A stretch of DNA of 64,000 nt from Thysanoteuthis rhombus (GCA_963457665.1 OY735225.1:3290086-3354085); one strand, 5' to 3'; positions 32,901 to 45,754 are shown, counted from the first letter of the stretch. Translations and numbers: made by a program. Notes: a model not told the origin generated them from the letters alone.

Positions 32901-35900
32901 TTTTTTCATGTACCCTATGACGTTGTCAGGGTCATGTTACATATGCCTGTAAAGCTTCGTCTAAATCAGTTCAGTGGTTAAGCCATGCATGAAAGTGTAA
33001 CAGATGCACTGAAAGTTTATGCTGGGATCAGCATGTGAGCGAGTGAGTGACGGAGGGATGATATGGTGGAATTTATACCCAAGCTCTGCTTGGATTAAAA
33101 CTAAAAAATTATTTACGATTAAGCAAAACAACTGACAAACAAAACTTGAAATTTTCTTTTTGTTCATCCACATTTACAGAACGCAACGTGCATCTATGTA
33201 CATATGTCAATTAGAGAACGTTAGTACAGAACAAGAATATTTCAGCATAAAATAGTCCCCCCAAAAAATCATAATGCAATGACACAAAATAGGTATTCAG
33301 AGAGGTATGTGTCCACATGTGATTAAACTTTGTTCAATTTTGCCACTGCATAAATATTTATGTTAGATATTTTTGTTCAGTATTTTCTAAGTTTTTACAG
33401 TTATATTGACACACTGTGCAAGTATGCATTTTTCTTACTGGTTCCGTTTCCTTTAGTATTGATATATACACACAACATCCTCATCTACAACTATTTGTTT
33501 ATAAGAAAAAAAAAGAAAAAAAAAAAGAAAAAAGAAAAAGCAAGTTCCTGGGTGGATTTGAACCACCAATCTCTCCATTATAGAATGGTGCGGCATGTAC
33601 TGAAAAAGTATTCCCGTGGGAATTTCATGCCCAAATTTATTTTTTTGAAGTAGCTTCTTTAGTGTATCAAAGAGAAGAAATGATGGGTGCTAATTTTTAT
33701 TGACCATGTAAGGTTTTTTGGCACACCCTCAAAACTTAGAGGGTACTAAAACACTGATTTTCAGAATTTGCAACTATCTTCAGAAATGATAATTCCAGAA
33801 TAGCATTTGATAGCTTATTAGAAGTATACTGATGGTACAAACATGATAAAATAATAGAATTTAGACAAATTTTTGATGGATCAGCACATTTGGCAAATAA
33901 TTGACGAGCACACTGAGTCTAATACAATTTCTATGGTGCTATACTCCTTACTGCTCACATCACCTGCTTCCACAAGCAAAGATTAACAAGACCAAATTTT
34001 TTCACCACTAGGGGAATTTTTGATACAGATCTACTATCTTCCACGATTAAATGTCCCAAGCTTATGAAGGTTGTCTGTACCTTTTTATCAAAAAAGATCG
34101 GACATCATTTTTTGCAATTGATTTTCAAAAATAAACATCTTACAGTCAAGATACACTTCATGGAACAAAAGTTGTAGCTAACCAGGAACAAAGGTCCAGA
34201 AGCATTTTGATGCCTTCTGGAAATTCCTGATGAACTGATTTCATTAAAAATTGAATTTAAATTATGATAATATGTCCAGAATCTCATTGAAAATTATCAA
34301 GTTCAGAAAGTACATCATCAGTACCCATGTAGATATCCAGCTATCAGAAGACGATCATGTCTGTAGATATAGATCTGAAAGCACATTCTACTTTTTTACT
34401 CTGACTTCTGCTTGAGTAAATATACTTTAAGACAAACTAAAAAAATCACTCATTTGTTACAATGAAATTTATTGAAGTTTATCTCGGTAACATTTTTTTC
34501 AGTGCACTGTTTATATATGTTATTCAAATGATAGAATGATTCAAGAACAGATGGTACTTGCTAAATCAAATGTGACTGAACTTGAAGAATCTGCTGACAA
34601 CATAGAAGAAAAGAATGATAATGCCCAGGTTCATGCAGTCTCTTATAAGCATAAATCTAAATCAAAAATAGAAAAATTGTAAGTCATGCCAAGATGGGCT
34701 GCTTCAAACGCATTACTTCTATCAGGAAGTGAAAAAGACCAACGCTGACATTCTTGCGCGTCTTTTCAGGAAGTCTTCAACTGATTATGCTATTCTGTAA
34801 ACTGTTTTGATTCTAACACAGGAGATATCTGCAGTTGTAGTTGGCTCATATGATGACAATTAGTCTCAATATGAATCTTTATAAACAAAGATACAGCTAA
34901 GAGATGGCAACTGGGTTTTGCATCCAGGTAAACTGCACTGTAAGGCCTTACGAAAATATGTTGAGGGATATCGTACCTTCCATATTCCTCTTTAAAACAT
35001 GGCAAAGAGGCCATTTCAGCAAAAAAATCAAATTGGGTATCAAACTTCTACAGAATTACATGGGTAGCTACACTAAAATAAACGCATTAACCAACTACAC
35101 CCCAGAGACACACATACTGGAAATAACTTATTTTTTTTAATATAAATTTGTGTCTGACTTTCGAAATCTTTCGTTTCCAACGCTAAAACTCTTTATATGT
35201 TAACAAATTGGAAAATCCTTGCGGTGTCAAATTATATGTAAGTTGGGTGTTATTCACGTCTATGGTTTAGGCGTGAATTGCATCATATCAAATTTGAAGT
35301 AAAAGTTCCCTGAAAATTTGCAAGTATTTTTCTGAGCAAGTTTCATGTATTGGTGTGATTAAAGAAGTTATTCACAAAAAAGGACTCTATAAGATAAGAA
35401 AAAGTTATTACAAAATTTAAGTCATCAATTAGTGTAAAAACACAACTTACTCATATGTGTTATCTATCTTGTTGAAATCTTGTTCAGAATCTATCAAGGA
35501 GATTGAAAAGGCTAACATTGTTATATGGAAGAGTTGCCAAAGTAGTTAAATAGCTTTCAAAACTGACCAGTATACATTTAGTAAAGAATGCAATCATAGG
35601 CAAAAAAAAAAACCCCACTGTAGTTATGGTAGATGAGAAAAGTAATTGGAAATTCAAAATAAAATTGATATTTAATTAACTTTTTACTAGTTTATCTCTC
35701 ATCATATTTTTGTTGCTTTTATTGCAACATTTGAGCATGAGTGTCCATCTGTATTGTTAATGTTTCAGCTGATTGATTATATAGCTTTCTTCTAGGGTAC
35801 TATCAAAATTTAAGGATGGTAAACAATTTTTCCAATGGCACCAGTGTGACATTGGATTTGAGTGATATCTTTTTCTTCTCTTTTTAAGTCTGGATTTTCA

Positions 35901-37024
35901 TATTTTGTCCCTGATGAGTAGCATAGTTAAATTAAACTAAGTCTATTTTTCTCAAACATAAGAAACGTAATACAGGAAGCCCAGGCAAGGACAGTTGAAA
36001 TCGTAGATAGCGTAAGGGCACTTGCTAGCTAGGTTAGTCTGCACAGTTGCAAGTGGAGGGAAAGGGAAGGTAGGAAGATTGTGTTGCACCAATTATTCAA
36101 GTGGGCAGTGGTTGCTGACCTTGAAGATCAGTTTTCAGTTTTTACCTGGGCTTGAAAGCTAACCCCTAGTGCTAGTATGAAGTAAGTGTATTTCCGCAAT
36201 ATCAAAGATGCTCCAGCCTCAATGACGCATCCAAATTTGGACATGAAAATTTTGAAATAAACATTTATTAATTATCAAGATGTTATGTGGGTTCCTTAGC
36301 TGGTAAGCTACTGAGAATGCTGGCTAATGACTAATCCCTAATAGAATCCAAATTCAAGTTTTCCAATCAAACTGCACTCTGTTTTGATCATTTCGGCTAT
36401 TTTTAGTTTCTTATGAGCCATTTTTTGCATTTTCTGATCATTTTCAGGGTCTTTTAGGGCAATTTTTGGTGTTTATCACTATTTTTTTTGGTGTCATTTT
36501 TGCCTTTTCAAATACTAATTAACTTCCTTGACTGAAAAGGATATTGGCAAATGAAAGGAGCCTTTAAGTCACCTCTGATTGCCAGCACATTACAAGTCTT
36601 TCATCAGGACTGACAAAGATGGTGGGGAAATCCAATTCCTGGCTAACACTGCTTAGCAACATGTAGATTCTCTTTATTACCTGCATTTGTTCTTTTTTCT
36701 TACTATATGGAGACAGTAAAACAATAAGTAATCTCAAATTCACAAATCATAAAGCTAGCCCAGTATAGCACAAGGCCAATCAGAAAGTGTACCAAATGAA
36801 GAGCTAATCTGAGCTGCGAGACAATCTTGCTGACCATCGAACCATGGTAATTACCCATACAGATCGATATATAATGAATTTTTAGTTCATGGGGAATGGT
36901 GTTTTTCTAATACACATAGACAATTTACCAACCTCAAGAATGTACTGCAATTTTGACAGGCAAAAACTTTGGAAAAAAAAAAAAAGAAAAAAAAAAAAAA
37001 AAAAAAAAAAGAATAAACATAAAA
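30000..37024. other. No gene recognised; presumed intron
   Basis: AT-rich, with short frames only. A minus-strand 104-codon frame (31485-31799) lacks any recognisable domain. A GAT run is at 32157-32175. A tRNA-like T arm at 33551-33567 is listed separately. Poly-A near 36972-37010. Confidence 0.5.
33551..33567 (-). repeat. tRNA-like T-arm remnant
   Basis: Minus strand GGTGG-TTCAAAT-CCACC: a perfect 5-bp stem and a 7-nt loop containing the B box, followed by CAGGA and later T runs. Upstream sequence does not form convincing anticodon and D arms, so this is a fragment. Confidence 0.5.
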
Positions 37025-37445
37025 TAGATCTGGTTAGTCTCTCAATAGAAGCTGTCAAGTGATGAATATCTCTCGGCAGTATGTCATGTGTGTGGGGGGG
37101 GTGATCAATTAAAAAATTGAAAAAGGTCAGGTTGAGGGGGGTGTCAATGAATAAGTTACTTCTCTTGGGCAGTAATCACAAAAAATGCGAGAAAAAAAAA
37201 AAAGAAAAAGACAGGTAAAGTAAGGGATCAATTTATCATGAACTTACAATGTAAACTAGAAATTCATTAAAGGGAGAAATTTCCAGAAAGAGGCCCCCCC
37301 CAAAAAAAATTGCTAGACATAAGGAGTGAATATTGGCATTTAGCTCGATTGGCATGACCTATACAAGTGAAACATACATGTATAGCTATTTAGTCAGATC
37401 AACTTGAAAACTGAAGAAACCTGTTTCAGTTAACGGTTTCTAACA
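37025..37445 (+). repeat. Family A dispersed repeat, near full length
   Basis: AGATCTGGTTAGTCTCTC, AATAGAAGCTGTCAAGTG, a doubled GGGGGTGATCAAT-like phrase, GATCAATTTATCATGAACTT, CAGATCAACTTGAAAACTG, GAAGAAACCTGTTTCAG, and an end at AACGGTTTCTAA. Confidence 0.75.
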
Positions 37446-38194
37446 TAAAAGTAAGATTTTCACATCTTCCCCTACCTTACTTAGGTGTTTTGTGGGTGGC
37501 TCAACAACATGTACAAACTTGTTGACCACTTAAAATCTGCTTTTTTCTCCTCTATCTTACAATACAGAGCCGATAAGTACACAACCAAAGCAGATGGTGG
37601 GTGTTTGATTACAATAGTCTTGTTATTATAAGATTTACTCGTAAAGCCTTTCTATATTGCAGTTTTACTTCTTTTGTCACTTAATAATGAGTCTTCAAAG
37701 TCAAAGTCGTTTGGGGAGTATGAATATACTTTTAATAGTGATAAACAATATCCGTATGTTGCATCACCATTGCCCTTGCATGGGCCAAAACTAATTCTAT
37801 AAAAAATAAAGAGATTTCCTATTTGAAAAAAAAAAATTTGGGCATTGTTGGTCCAAAATGAAGATAGAGGTCCCAAAAAGCACTCGTTTTTAGAAAGACA
37901 AAAAGCAATTTTAGATGGTGCTTAGTGGTGTACTCAGGCAAATTTTCAAGGTTATAGCCTCAAAAATGTGATCAGATTATTTTTTAGCCTAGATTACCTT
38001 CTGCTGGAGTTAAGATAGGCCTGCAAAATAAAAGTAACTAAACTATGATGTAGGGTAAATTTTCTAGACTTATCTTTTGGGGAAAAAATAGCATCTTCTA
38101 AAGCTGAAGAAGTTCAGTACTTAACAATTCCAGTCTGTTGCTGCAAAATTTGGTAAGGGAAGATTGTTAGAAACCATAGACAAAAATTGTCACT
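37446..38194. other. No recognisable feature
   Basis: Unassigned sequence between two family A copies. Confidence 0.5.
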
Positions 38195-38238
38195 AAAACT
38201 GTCAAATAATTTTTTAAAGTTTTCAAGTCGGTCCATAC

Positions 38239-38315
<77 letters not shown>

Positions 38316-38645
38316 AATAAATAAAGGGTGCAGAGGTTGCACGGATTGAGCTAGAGGGCTGAAAATCTAAACATCTGCTCATTATATCAACAGTTTTTAT
38401 AAAAACTCTACCTAAATAGGTTTTTCAAGCAGGGTTGATTTTGCAATGTAAATTTAAGCTAAATTGGTCCAGTTTGTGCCTACTTCTTTTATGAAACAAA
38501 ACAAAACAAAAAAAATTCTTTTAGAGATTACTGCTCAACAAAAGGTGAGAGAAGTAACTTATTCATTAATCACCCTTAACACTGCATATTGCTAAATGAT
38601 GCTGGTCATGTGACAGTTTCTATTGAGTAACAAACCAGACCTGTA
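38195..38645 (-). repeat. Family A dispersed repeat with internal TG/TA microsatellite
   Basis: Inverse-orientation phrases AAACTGTCAAAT, TTTTCAAGTCGGTCC, GAGCTAGAGGGCTGAAAAT, AACAAAAGGTGAGAGAAGTA, GACAGTTTCTATTGAG. The (TG)n(TA)n run at 38240-38306 occupies the site where other copies have a short ATACATAC-type stretch. Confidence 0.75.
38240..38306. repeat. (TG)n(TA)n microsatellite
   Basis: About 11 TG then about 22 TA dinucleotides. Confidence 0.95.
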
Positions 38646-38804
38646 TTCTTTCTATCTGAAAGCGGGGTACAGCTGGGGTGTCACAACAGGATCCAGACGG
38701 CCAAGCAAAGCCCAATAGTTTCTTACATAAGTGCTTTTGTAGAGTATCAAAATTTCTTAGTTGACATGGTATATCCATTAACAAAACAGGAATACTCCCC
38801 CAAT

Positions 38805-39250
38805 AGACACTGTCATGTGACCAATGTCTTTTCGTAACATCCCATGATGGGGTGATCAATTAAAAATTTCTGAAAAAGGGATGATTAATGAATAAGTTCC
38901 TCCTGTCACCTTTTGTCGTGCAGTGATCACTAAAAAGTCTGAATTTTCAAAAGGCAATTGCCAATGCTGCTGGACACAGAGGTATCAATTTAGCATAAAC
39001 TTACATTGCAAATTGAACCTCACTCTAAAAACCTATTAACCTATAATGTTTAAATTTTCATCCCTCTACCCTCAATGGTGCCGCCTATGTGATGGATACA
39101 TACATTCATATTTTTGGATAACTACAGGTATGATAAAGATCCAGATTTGACTACTTAGACTCAAAAACCTCTAAGATTGCCAAGCCAGCCAAACCAACAT
39201 GAAAACTGAAGAAACCTATGGTGACAGATCCTATTAGGTTGACTACCATT
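38805..39250 (+). repeat. Family A dispersed repeat carrying a nested module
   Basis: CAATAGACACTGTCATGTGA, GATTAATGAATAAG, CCTTTTGTCGTGCAGTGATC, AATGCTGCTGGACACA, CCAGCCAAACCAAC, GAAGAAACC. A segment at 39113-39177 interrupts the usual ...CATAGCCAGCC... order and recurs at 40431-40494. It forms an inverted pair with 38195-38645. Confidence 0.75.
39113..39177 (+). repeat. Short nested repeat module with stem-loop (copy 1)
   Basis: Shares GATAACTACAGGTAT, AAAGATCCAGATT and GACTACTTAGAC with 40431-40494. The second copy's end can pair CTTAGA with TCTAAG. Confidence 0.6.
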
Positions 39251-40001
39251 TACTAACAAGTGAAAGTAGTATTGTGAGCTAAAAGGGTTGTAGCACATGA
39301 AAACAGGATGGCTAAAGGATTAGGGTATTTGTACAGCTTTGCGTTGTGAAATTCCTCTCAGAGACCCTGCCTCAGACCACACAAATACCTTTTACATCTC
39401 CTCTGTGAATGCAACCTCATCATCATATAGCTAGAGAGAGAGAGAGAGAGAGAGTGACATGGATTCTTATGAAAGATAGTTTTAAATTCAGTTTTAAATT
39501 TAAACAGCTCCTAAACATAAGGAGTAAAAGCTGCTACCAAGGTGATTGGCAAATATGATATCTTCAAATGAAGACCAGAAAACAATAACAAAAAACAATG
39601 TCAGTATCTGATTTTTGCAAATATTTAAGATATATGCCCCATGTAAAAAGACTACCCAATTTTTTCATTCAGGAACAATTGCTATTTGGAAAGGACGGAA
39701 GAAAAACTGCTAGAAATTCATGGCTGAAGATTTAGACAATGCTAGGTTTATCTACAATGTAGATATAAAAGAAAGTAGAGAAATAAAAAAAGGGTTTATT
39801 TTTCTGACATGCCAACCTTATCAGCAGATGCAAAAACATTCTAAAGTCAGTAAGTGTCTAAATGGTGAAATATGATGATTATGATGGAATTTAAAAGCCA
39901 AAATCAGAAGAAAAAAAATATCATTGCTTCCGCCCCTGGAATTTCCTGCTTAAATTCAAACCTCCTTGATTTGAACAGTCACAATTAGTAATGGCCTTTT
40001 A
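39251..40001. other. No gene recognised
   Basis: (GA)n run at 39432-39454. Possible decayed upstream part of the Tigger-like element, without readable protein. Confidence 0.45.
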
Positions 40002-40154
40002 CAAATAGCACAGGAAATGGGATTTGAAGTTGATGCAGGTGATATTCAGGATTTTTTGCTGACAGATAACAAGACCTTCACCTATGAAGACCTTAAGGAG
40101 TTAAACCAGCAAGTGTTCAGTTCTGATAGCAAAGAAGAGACTCCTCATAATTGA
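40002..40154 (+). pseudogene. Tigger/pogo-like transposase, C-terminal fragment
   Basis: An open segment of about 50 codons reads QIAQEMGFEVDAGDIQDFLL, then FTYEDLKELNQQVF, ending in TGA. Tigger/Jerky-type DDE transposases carry, after the catalytic domain, a conserved acidic helix pattern of this kind ('gle.d.eDi.ell......ls.edL.el'). The DDE core is not readable upstream. The assignment rests on pattern memory; a similarity search with these residues would settle it. Confidence 0.45.
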
Positions 40155-40430
40155 TTTTAACAATTTTATCAATGATTTTATCTAAAATCTTTTTCGTGAA
40201 ATAACTTATGCTTTGAAACAATTAATGGGAACATTCAAAATTTTGACAGGAGCATAAAAGTTCAAAGATCTGAAATGGTAGTGTTAAATTGTTGTAGAAA
40301 GAAGGAGGGATTCATAATAAAAAGGCAAAGCAGTCCACTCTTGATACATTTTTTTGTGAAAAATGAAAATCCAACAGAACCAGTAGTACCATATTTATTT
40401 ATTCATCCATCATTATAATTTAAAACGTTT

Positions 40431-40494
40431 TTTTGATAACTACAGGTATAATAAAGATCCAGATTCGACTACTTAGACACAAAAATCTAAGATA
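40431..40494 (+). repeat. Short repeat module with stem-loop (copy 2)
   Basis: See 39113-39177. Here it directly precedes the CR1-like LINE fragment. Confidence 0.6.
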
Positions 40495-40499
40495 ATACA

Positions 40500-40735
40500 C
40501 ATGACATACATTCAAAATATGCAGTCCAAGTATGGGATCCATACCTCAAAAAAGAGACCACAGAATTAGAAAACGTACGAAGAAGGGCAACAAAAATTGA
40601 AAACCTCTCGCACAAAGACAGACTTCAAAAATTAAAACTTTGAAGAAAGAATAAAGGAAAAGGTGATACAAACTTTCAAAATAAAAGGTAAAGATAACAT
40701 CCTTGCAACAAAGTTAGCATAGTATACAAGTTGAG
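40500..40735 (+). mobile_element. CR1/Jockey-like LINE, C-terminal fragment (dead)
   Basis: Plus frame QYAVQVWDPYLKKETTELEN, VRRRATKIENLSHKDRL, stop, then a frameshifted IQTFKIKG. It matches the widespread CR1/Jockey-type post-RT region ('r..leYa.qvW.Py...di..lE.vQrraTk...l....y..RL..l.l..L..rR...dli..fk'). One nonsense codon and one frameshift. Confidence 0.75.
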
Positions 40736-41067
40736 ATTTGTTTCTGGCAATTGTTTGGAACACTAGCTTATTTTTATGATGTTTTTCTAGAAGTGCTTTC
40801 AGTCAAGTGGAACTGTAAAATTGCTGGAACCATTCCTGATAAAGAAATTCTGGCATATTATTCAGGTCTAACACACGCTTTCTAATTATTTCACAATCTA
40901 TCATTTACAGCAGTTAGCATCACTACTTCCTTCATCCTCATTACATGAACAGGTTTTAGAGTGTGCCCTTTCCGCCTTCACCATAAATGTGGAATAGCCT
41001 TGTTTATGATATTTTACATCAGGATCAATATTTCTGTGCACTTTCCTGGACTAGATGACATGCTTTG

Positions 41068-41345
41068 TTATGTTTGCACCTGGTGCAAAACTTGGTCTTT
41101 CCTATAAGAAACTTTGTTGCAGGAGAGATGCTTCATCCAATCAAAGAGAGGCACCTGTGAATGACTAGATGGTTGCTCTAATCGACCAGCAGCAGGAATA
41201 CACCCATTCTCTTTACAGGCATAACTCAGATTCCTCTTGCTGGTATAATTTTTGTAGCAGTTAGGATGCCAGACAACTGTGTTACCCATGAGACTGTCAA
41301 GTTGACATTCTAATCTCCTAAAGATGTCATCTTGTCTGATTTCAG
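41068..41345 (-). pseudogene. Transposon-associated Cys/His protein fragment (unassigned family)
   Basis: Minus strand: KFCDTAEIRQDDIFRRLE continues into the open frame at 41289 with NTVVWHPNCYKNYTSKRNL. A TAA lies just upstream of the readable part. The 'W/YH..CY..YTsk.n' block is frequent in repeated, transposon-linked proteins of invertebrates, but I cannot name the family. No splice context was seen. Probably a dead mobile-element gene. Confidence 0.4.
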
Positions 41346-41694
41346 CTGTATCACAGAACTTTTAGACACTCCCTGGGCTTGCCTTGATAATTTTTTTTTT
41401 TTTTCTGACATGGCAGACACCTTGCAAAATTAGTTGAAAGATGGTCCCTTTTCAGCAGCAGGTGCAAAGCTCACAGTGTCAGTTTCATCTTCTGATGATG
41501 AAAGATTTGTATCATTCATTAGGTAGGGTTTTTCTTTGTACATGAACTATAAACTATTGGAATATTGCACCCAAACACCACAAGCCACATGCACTATTCC
41601 AAGCTCAAAGCACCAGCATCACACAAGCAGGAAAAGGATAAGATATAAAAGATTCATACTGGAAGAATTTGCTCCTGATGTGTGGACACTGTGA

Positions 41695-41892
41695 TTAGAT
41701 ATGAAGATACCTGAACTTCACACAACAAGAAATTACTTTGGCTCAAATGAATAAGTATTTCATCTCCATTGGGAATAGGGCCCAGGATGTTGGTGCCTTC
41801 TGAGTTCAAGTCCCAGTGGAGGTAAGATACTTCCCAACTGGAACTGATATATTTTCTCCAGTTCTGTGAAGTTGAAATATCTTCATATCTAA
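41695..41892. repeat. MITE-like element, 27-bp terminal inverted repeats
   Basis: 41695-41721 and 41866-41892 are inverted copies differing at about four positions; both ends begin TTAGATATGAAGATA. The 144-bp interior contains a B-box-like GAGTTCAAGTCCC (41800-41812) followed by AGTGGAGGTAAGAT. Confidence 0.6.
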
Positions 41893-41899
41893 TTAACAT

Positions 41900-42867
41900 T
41901 GTTAAAAATTATGAATCAACACATGAGCACATGACATTACAATCATCTTATTACACTATTTGGGCTGTAAAACAAGAGTCCACACAACCATTTTCATAAA
42001 ATTAAGATGATACAATATATATCTATGTAAGACATACATTGTCATTATCCGGCTGAATTCATATACAGCTATTCAAATTCCTATAATTCTAATAATTTCC
42101 CTCATACACACAAATTGACTTCCATTGGAAAGCCAAGAGCAAAAAATATTTTTCTAATTTTGAGTATTTTTATTTACCGATTAGAACTGAAGTAATGAAA
42201 ATTTGGTATTGTAAAATGATGGAAAAACTACCTTGATTCTCTAATAAAATGCCTGTAATTCAATAGAAAGTCAAACTATATAACAAATATTTGTTGAAAA
42301 CCTTACAAAGATTTTTTACCAATGCAAATGAAACATTTTAGGCCTATTCTGATGATATATTTTGTCTCCCAGATCACATATTGTGATTTCACAAAAGGAA
42401 ACTGTCTGTGATACCATGTACTTAGTTCCTAAAATGCAGCTTTACCACGTACTTGATTATCAAAACGCAGCCTTAGGCCATTATTTTACAATAGAAAAAC
42501 CATATAAAAGCAACAATAACTGCTAAATTTCAAAAGAAACTGTCAACTTTTAATATATTCATTATATTTTCCCAATAAAGATCAACATTACAACCATATT
42601 ATCAATCAATTTTTGTTTTTACTGATCATGTATGAATAATAATTTGGTTCAAATTAGCTATTGGTTTATGACACCTTGGACAAAAAAATTCACTGGTCCA
42701 CAAGGTCAGATAGTTTGCGTAACACTGGTCTAAAGTTTCATCATTGTCTACTGCTTGACACGATACTTTGGGGTTTCTATTTAAATGTGGGTGCTTTGTG
42801 CATCTCCCAATTGAAACAAAAAACAAATAAAAAAACAAATTCATCCGCCCTAAGTATAGGCTGTTAA
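41900..42867. other. No recognisable feature
   Basis: AT-rich, with short frames only. Confidence 0.5.
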
Positions 42868-43013
42868 CCTTCCCCAGGATTTGCCACGCTTCTCTATCAT
42901 GGGCATCGCGGAGCCAGTATTTTCTAAATTTGTCTAGTTCATCTTTCCATCTTGTATTCTGTTGGCCTCAGTTTTGCATGTGATCTCTGGGGATCCATGT
43001 TGTGAATTGTGAT
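42868..43013 (-). mobile_element. RTE-like LINE, 3' scrap
   Basis: Plus-strand words CTTCTCTATCATGGGCATCG, GAGCCAGTATTTTCTAA and TGATCTCTGGGGATCCATG are the inverse of the WIPRDH ... KYWLC tail. Confidence 0.7.
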
Positions 43014-43889
43014 GTGATGAGTTGCTTTTAATAATCACTAATTTTAATTACGTCATTGCCATAAAATTGTGATTAAAAATCGACTGAAAAATTAAGATGA
43101 AGGTAAATAATAGTATTAGTTATTGAGAAAATTAGCACTAGTCATTTGCAATACTTCATCTAAAACAAATAAAATAATTGCTTTATAAAACAATTTTGGT
43201 GTAAAGCAATTCCTGGCCATTTTCAAAAATCTGTTTTTGGCCAGAAATGTCTCCAACTATCTGGCTGTCTTGTAGACAGCTTTGCAAGCCACCTAGCTAC
43301 TTGGAGATATAATCAGTCCAAAAATAGGAAACAGCTTATTTCAGCCAAAAAAATCTGTAAAGTTAGTTTCTTCGAAAAGACACAAACTTTTTTTTTTTTT
43401 TTAAATTTCCTAAAAGAGGGAGAGGAGTCTAGATGTTACAAGCCCAATTTCAAATGCACCCCCCCCCCAAATAAAAAAAAAAAAACAAACCCAGTCCTGT
43501 AAGTGGTTTGGAACAGACGGAAATGGGGTGCAGGAACACACTAGACTTGTGAAAGGAAATACAAATCATCTGCATACAGACGATAAATCAAGATGGACCC
43601 AATGTCTACCAATGAGAAGGGATAACTATGGGTGAAGTAGCAACAGGGACATGACACCTTTATCTGATTAAGATTTGCCCCTTGATAAAGATATACTCAT
43701 AGGGGGGGGGAGAAAAAAAAAAAGAGAAGCAAAAATTAATTAATTGCGCAATCATTTCACCATGCCTCATATTCCTGGGACAAGAGAACATTTTTGGTCA
43801 ATCACAGAGTGGAGTGAGCCAGCGTCAAATGTTGGAGAATATTAAGGAAAGGAAAGGAAACCACATACACACGAATAATTATATACATA
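43014..43889. other. No recognisable feature
   Basis: Homopolymer C (43461-43469), G (43701-43710) and A runs. No assignable frame. Confidence 0.5.
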
Positions 43890-44160
43890 TTGACACAGAT
43901 CTGGTTAGTCACTCAATAAAAACTGACACTTGATTAATTAATAGATTAGAAAAAGGAGCGGTTAATGGATGAATTACTTCTCTCATATTTTGTTGGGGAT
44001 GATCACTAAAAAAAAATTTTAAAAAAAGTCTGAATTTAAAACAAAACATGTGAACACTCCCGGGCACAAACTGTAGAACCAACTCAGCAAAAACTTACAT
44101 AATGAATTAAAAAATCAAAACAAAAAATAACCTATGTCGAGAATTTTGGTTGACGGTTAC
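43890..44160 (+). repeat. Family A dispersed repeat
   Basis: ACAGATCTGGTTAGTCACTC, AATAAAAACTGACACTTG, GGTTAATGGATGAATTAC, TTTGTTGGGGATGATCACTAA, CTTACATAATGAATT, CCTATGTCGAGAATT, GGTTGACGGTTACT. Confidence 0.7.
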
Positions 44161-44166
44161 TGAGAT

Positions 44167-44167
<1 letters not shown>

Positions 44168-44206
<39 letters not shown>
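44168..44206. repeat. (TA)n microsatellite
   Basis: About 19 TA dinucleotides immediately after a family A end. Confidence 0.9.
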
Positions 44207-44208
<2 letters not shown>

Positions 44209-45120
44209 TGTTTGTGATCAAATATGATCTCAGGTTGATTTACCTTCCTATTAAGACACAGCGATAGAAATGTCATAGAAGCTCTTAAAACTTTCATGTT
44301 TGAAATTCTATCAGAATTTCATAATATGCTGAATTTTGCCAGATTTTTAAATTTCTCAAGTTTCGATTTTCTGGTAAAAATTCTGTTCATACCTAACAAG
44401 ACCACTATCCAGCTTATCGTAAAAAAAGTTTGCTTCCTCGAAAATCTTGGTAAGTGACAAGAGGCTAAAAAAAAAAAAATCTATACATTGTGGAACTAAA
44501 TTCATTGCATTACTCTTGATCACTCACATATAAAGAAAAAGAGTGCTCAATGTTTGCAATAATATATCTATGTGGGAGTGACATCTATATGTATTTTCCA
44601 CAGCATATAGCTCTCTGGACTATTACACATCAAAAGAAAAGGTGAAAAGACTTGAAGACTTTAAAAAAAATCAAAATAAAAAAAGAAGGTCACCCTATCC
44701 TACAGAGGTAGAAAAATGCAAAGAATCTGTATGCTGTATGATGTCAGAGTGATCTTCAGAAGGATACCTTTCAAATATCAGATCAGAAAATCATAACTGA
44801 AAACAGTGTCTACATAATCCCATGCAATTGCTGTAAAGATTATATTATAATGTACATGTATGTGTGTTGCTAATAATTAGCCCAGATTTCCCCCAAAATG
44901 ATGATTTATGATTTTTATTGAAAATAATAATCAATATTTACAAGTATGAGAATCAATTGACTCAAAAGAAAGACTAGCTCTTCCTCCTCCTACTATTACC
45001 ATAGATGGTGGACGCATTGTTTAACTTATGGTTCTTGTTATCTCAAGTTCCAGCTGCCACTATCTAGCTTCCCTTTATATTTATCTATACACACATACAT
45101 ATATATACATATATATATAC

Positions 45121-45200
<80 letters not shown>

Positions 45201-45754
45201 TAGCGGCTGTCAACTTGGTAATGCACAAAAACTGCCCTTGCAGTCCATTACTCTTTACCCTCTTCCTAAAAAAAATAATTCTATTCATTTATTTCTTCAT
45301 AATCTTACTTCATAGATAAGGTTCCTTCCACTTTGTATACACAGAGTTTGTATCTACAACCCATAATTGATCTCAATAATTGCATCATCCAATATAACAC
45401 AGTTTGCAATATAAGGTGTGTAGTTGGACAAGCAACATTTTCATCTACATTGCCCATTCAGCCAGAAAACCACGAATAAAAACTGAATTTCCATTTGAAC
45501 CTGTAAGCCGGATATTTCAGGGTGAACGCCTTTTTACTGCACCCAAAACCTATTTGATGACAGGTAATTTATATTTAAAAAAAAAAAAATTTGATTTTTG
45601 GTAATATTGGAAAAATTGAAAAATCAAAGAATTAAAAAACTGTAATTATATGAAAACAAACAAATAAACAGAAAAGCTGTTAGGCCAAATAGTACAAGTG
45701 TATTGAAACTCAAATTGGAAATAATTTCTTCTATCAAAATATACTTTTTAAAGT
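44207..45754. other. No gene recognised
   Basis: Contains the long TA microsatellite at 45127-45196 and unassigned AT-rich sequence. Confidence 0.5.
45091..45196. repeat. (CATA)/(TA)n microsatellite
   Basis: CATATATA-type start followed by about 35 uninterrupted TA dinucleotides. Confidence 0.95.

Noticed and set aside
33551..33620. Working tRNA gene
   Set aside because: Only the T arm is convincing; D and anticodon arms do not form.
34550..34800. Retroviral gag-like zinc-knuckle remnant
   Set aside because: Cys/His spacing only appears after an assumed frameshift and is incomplete.
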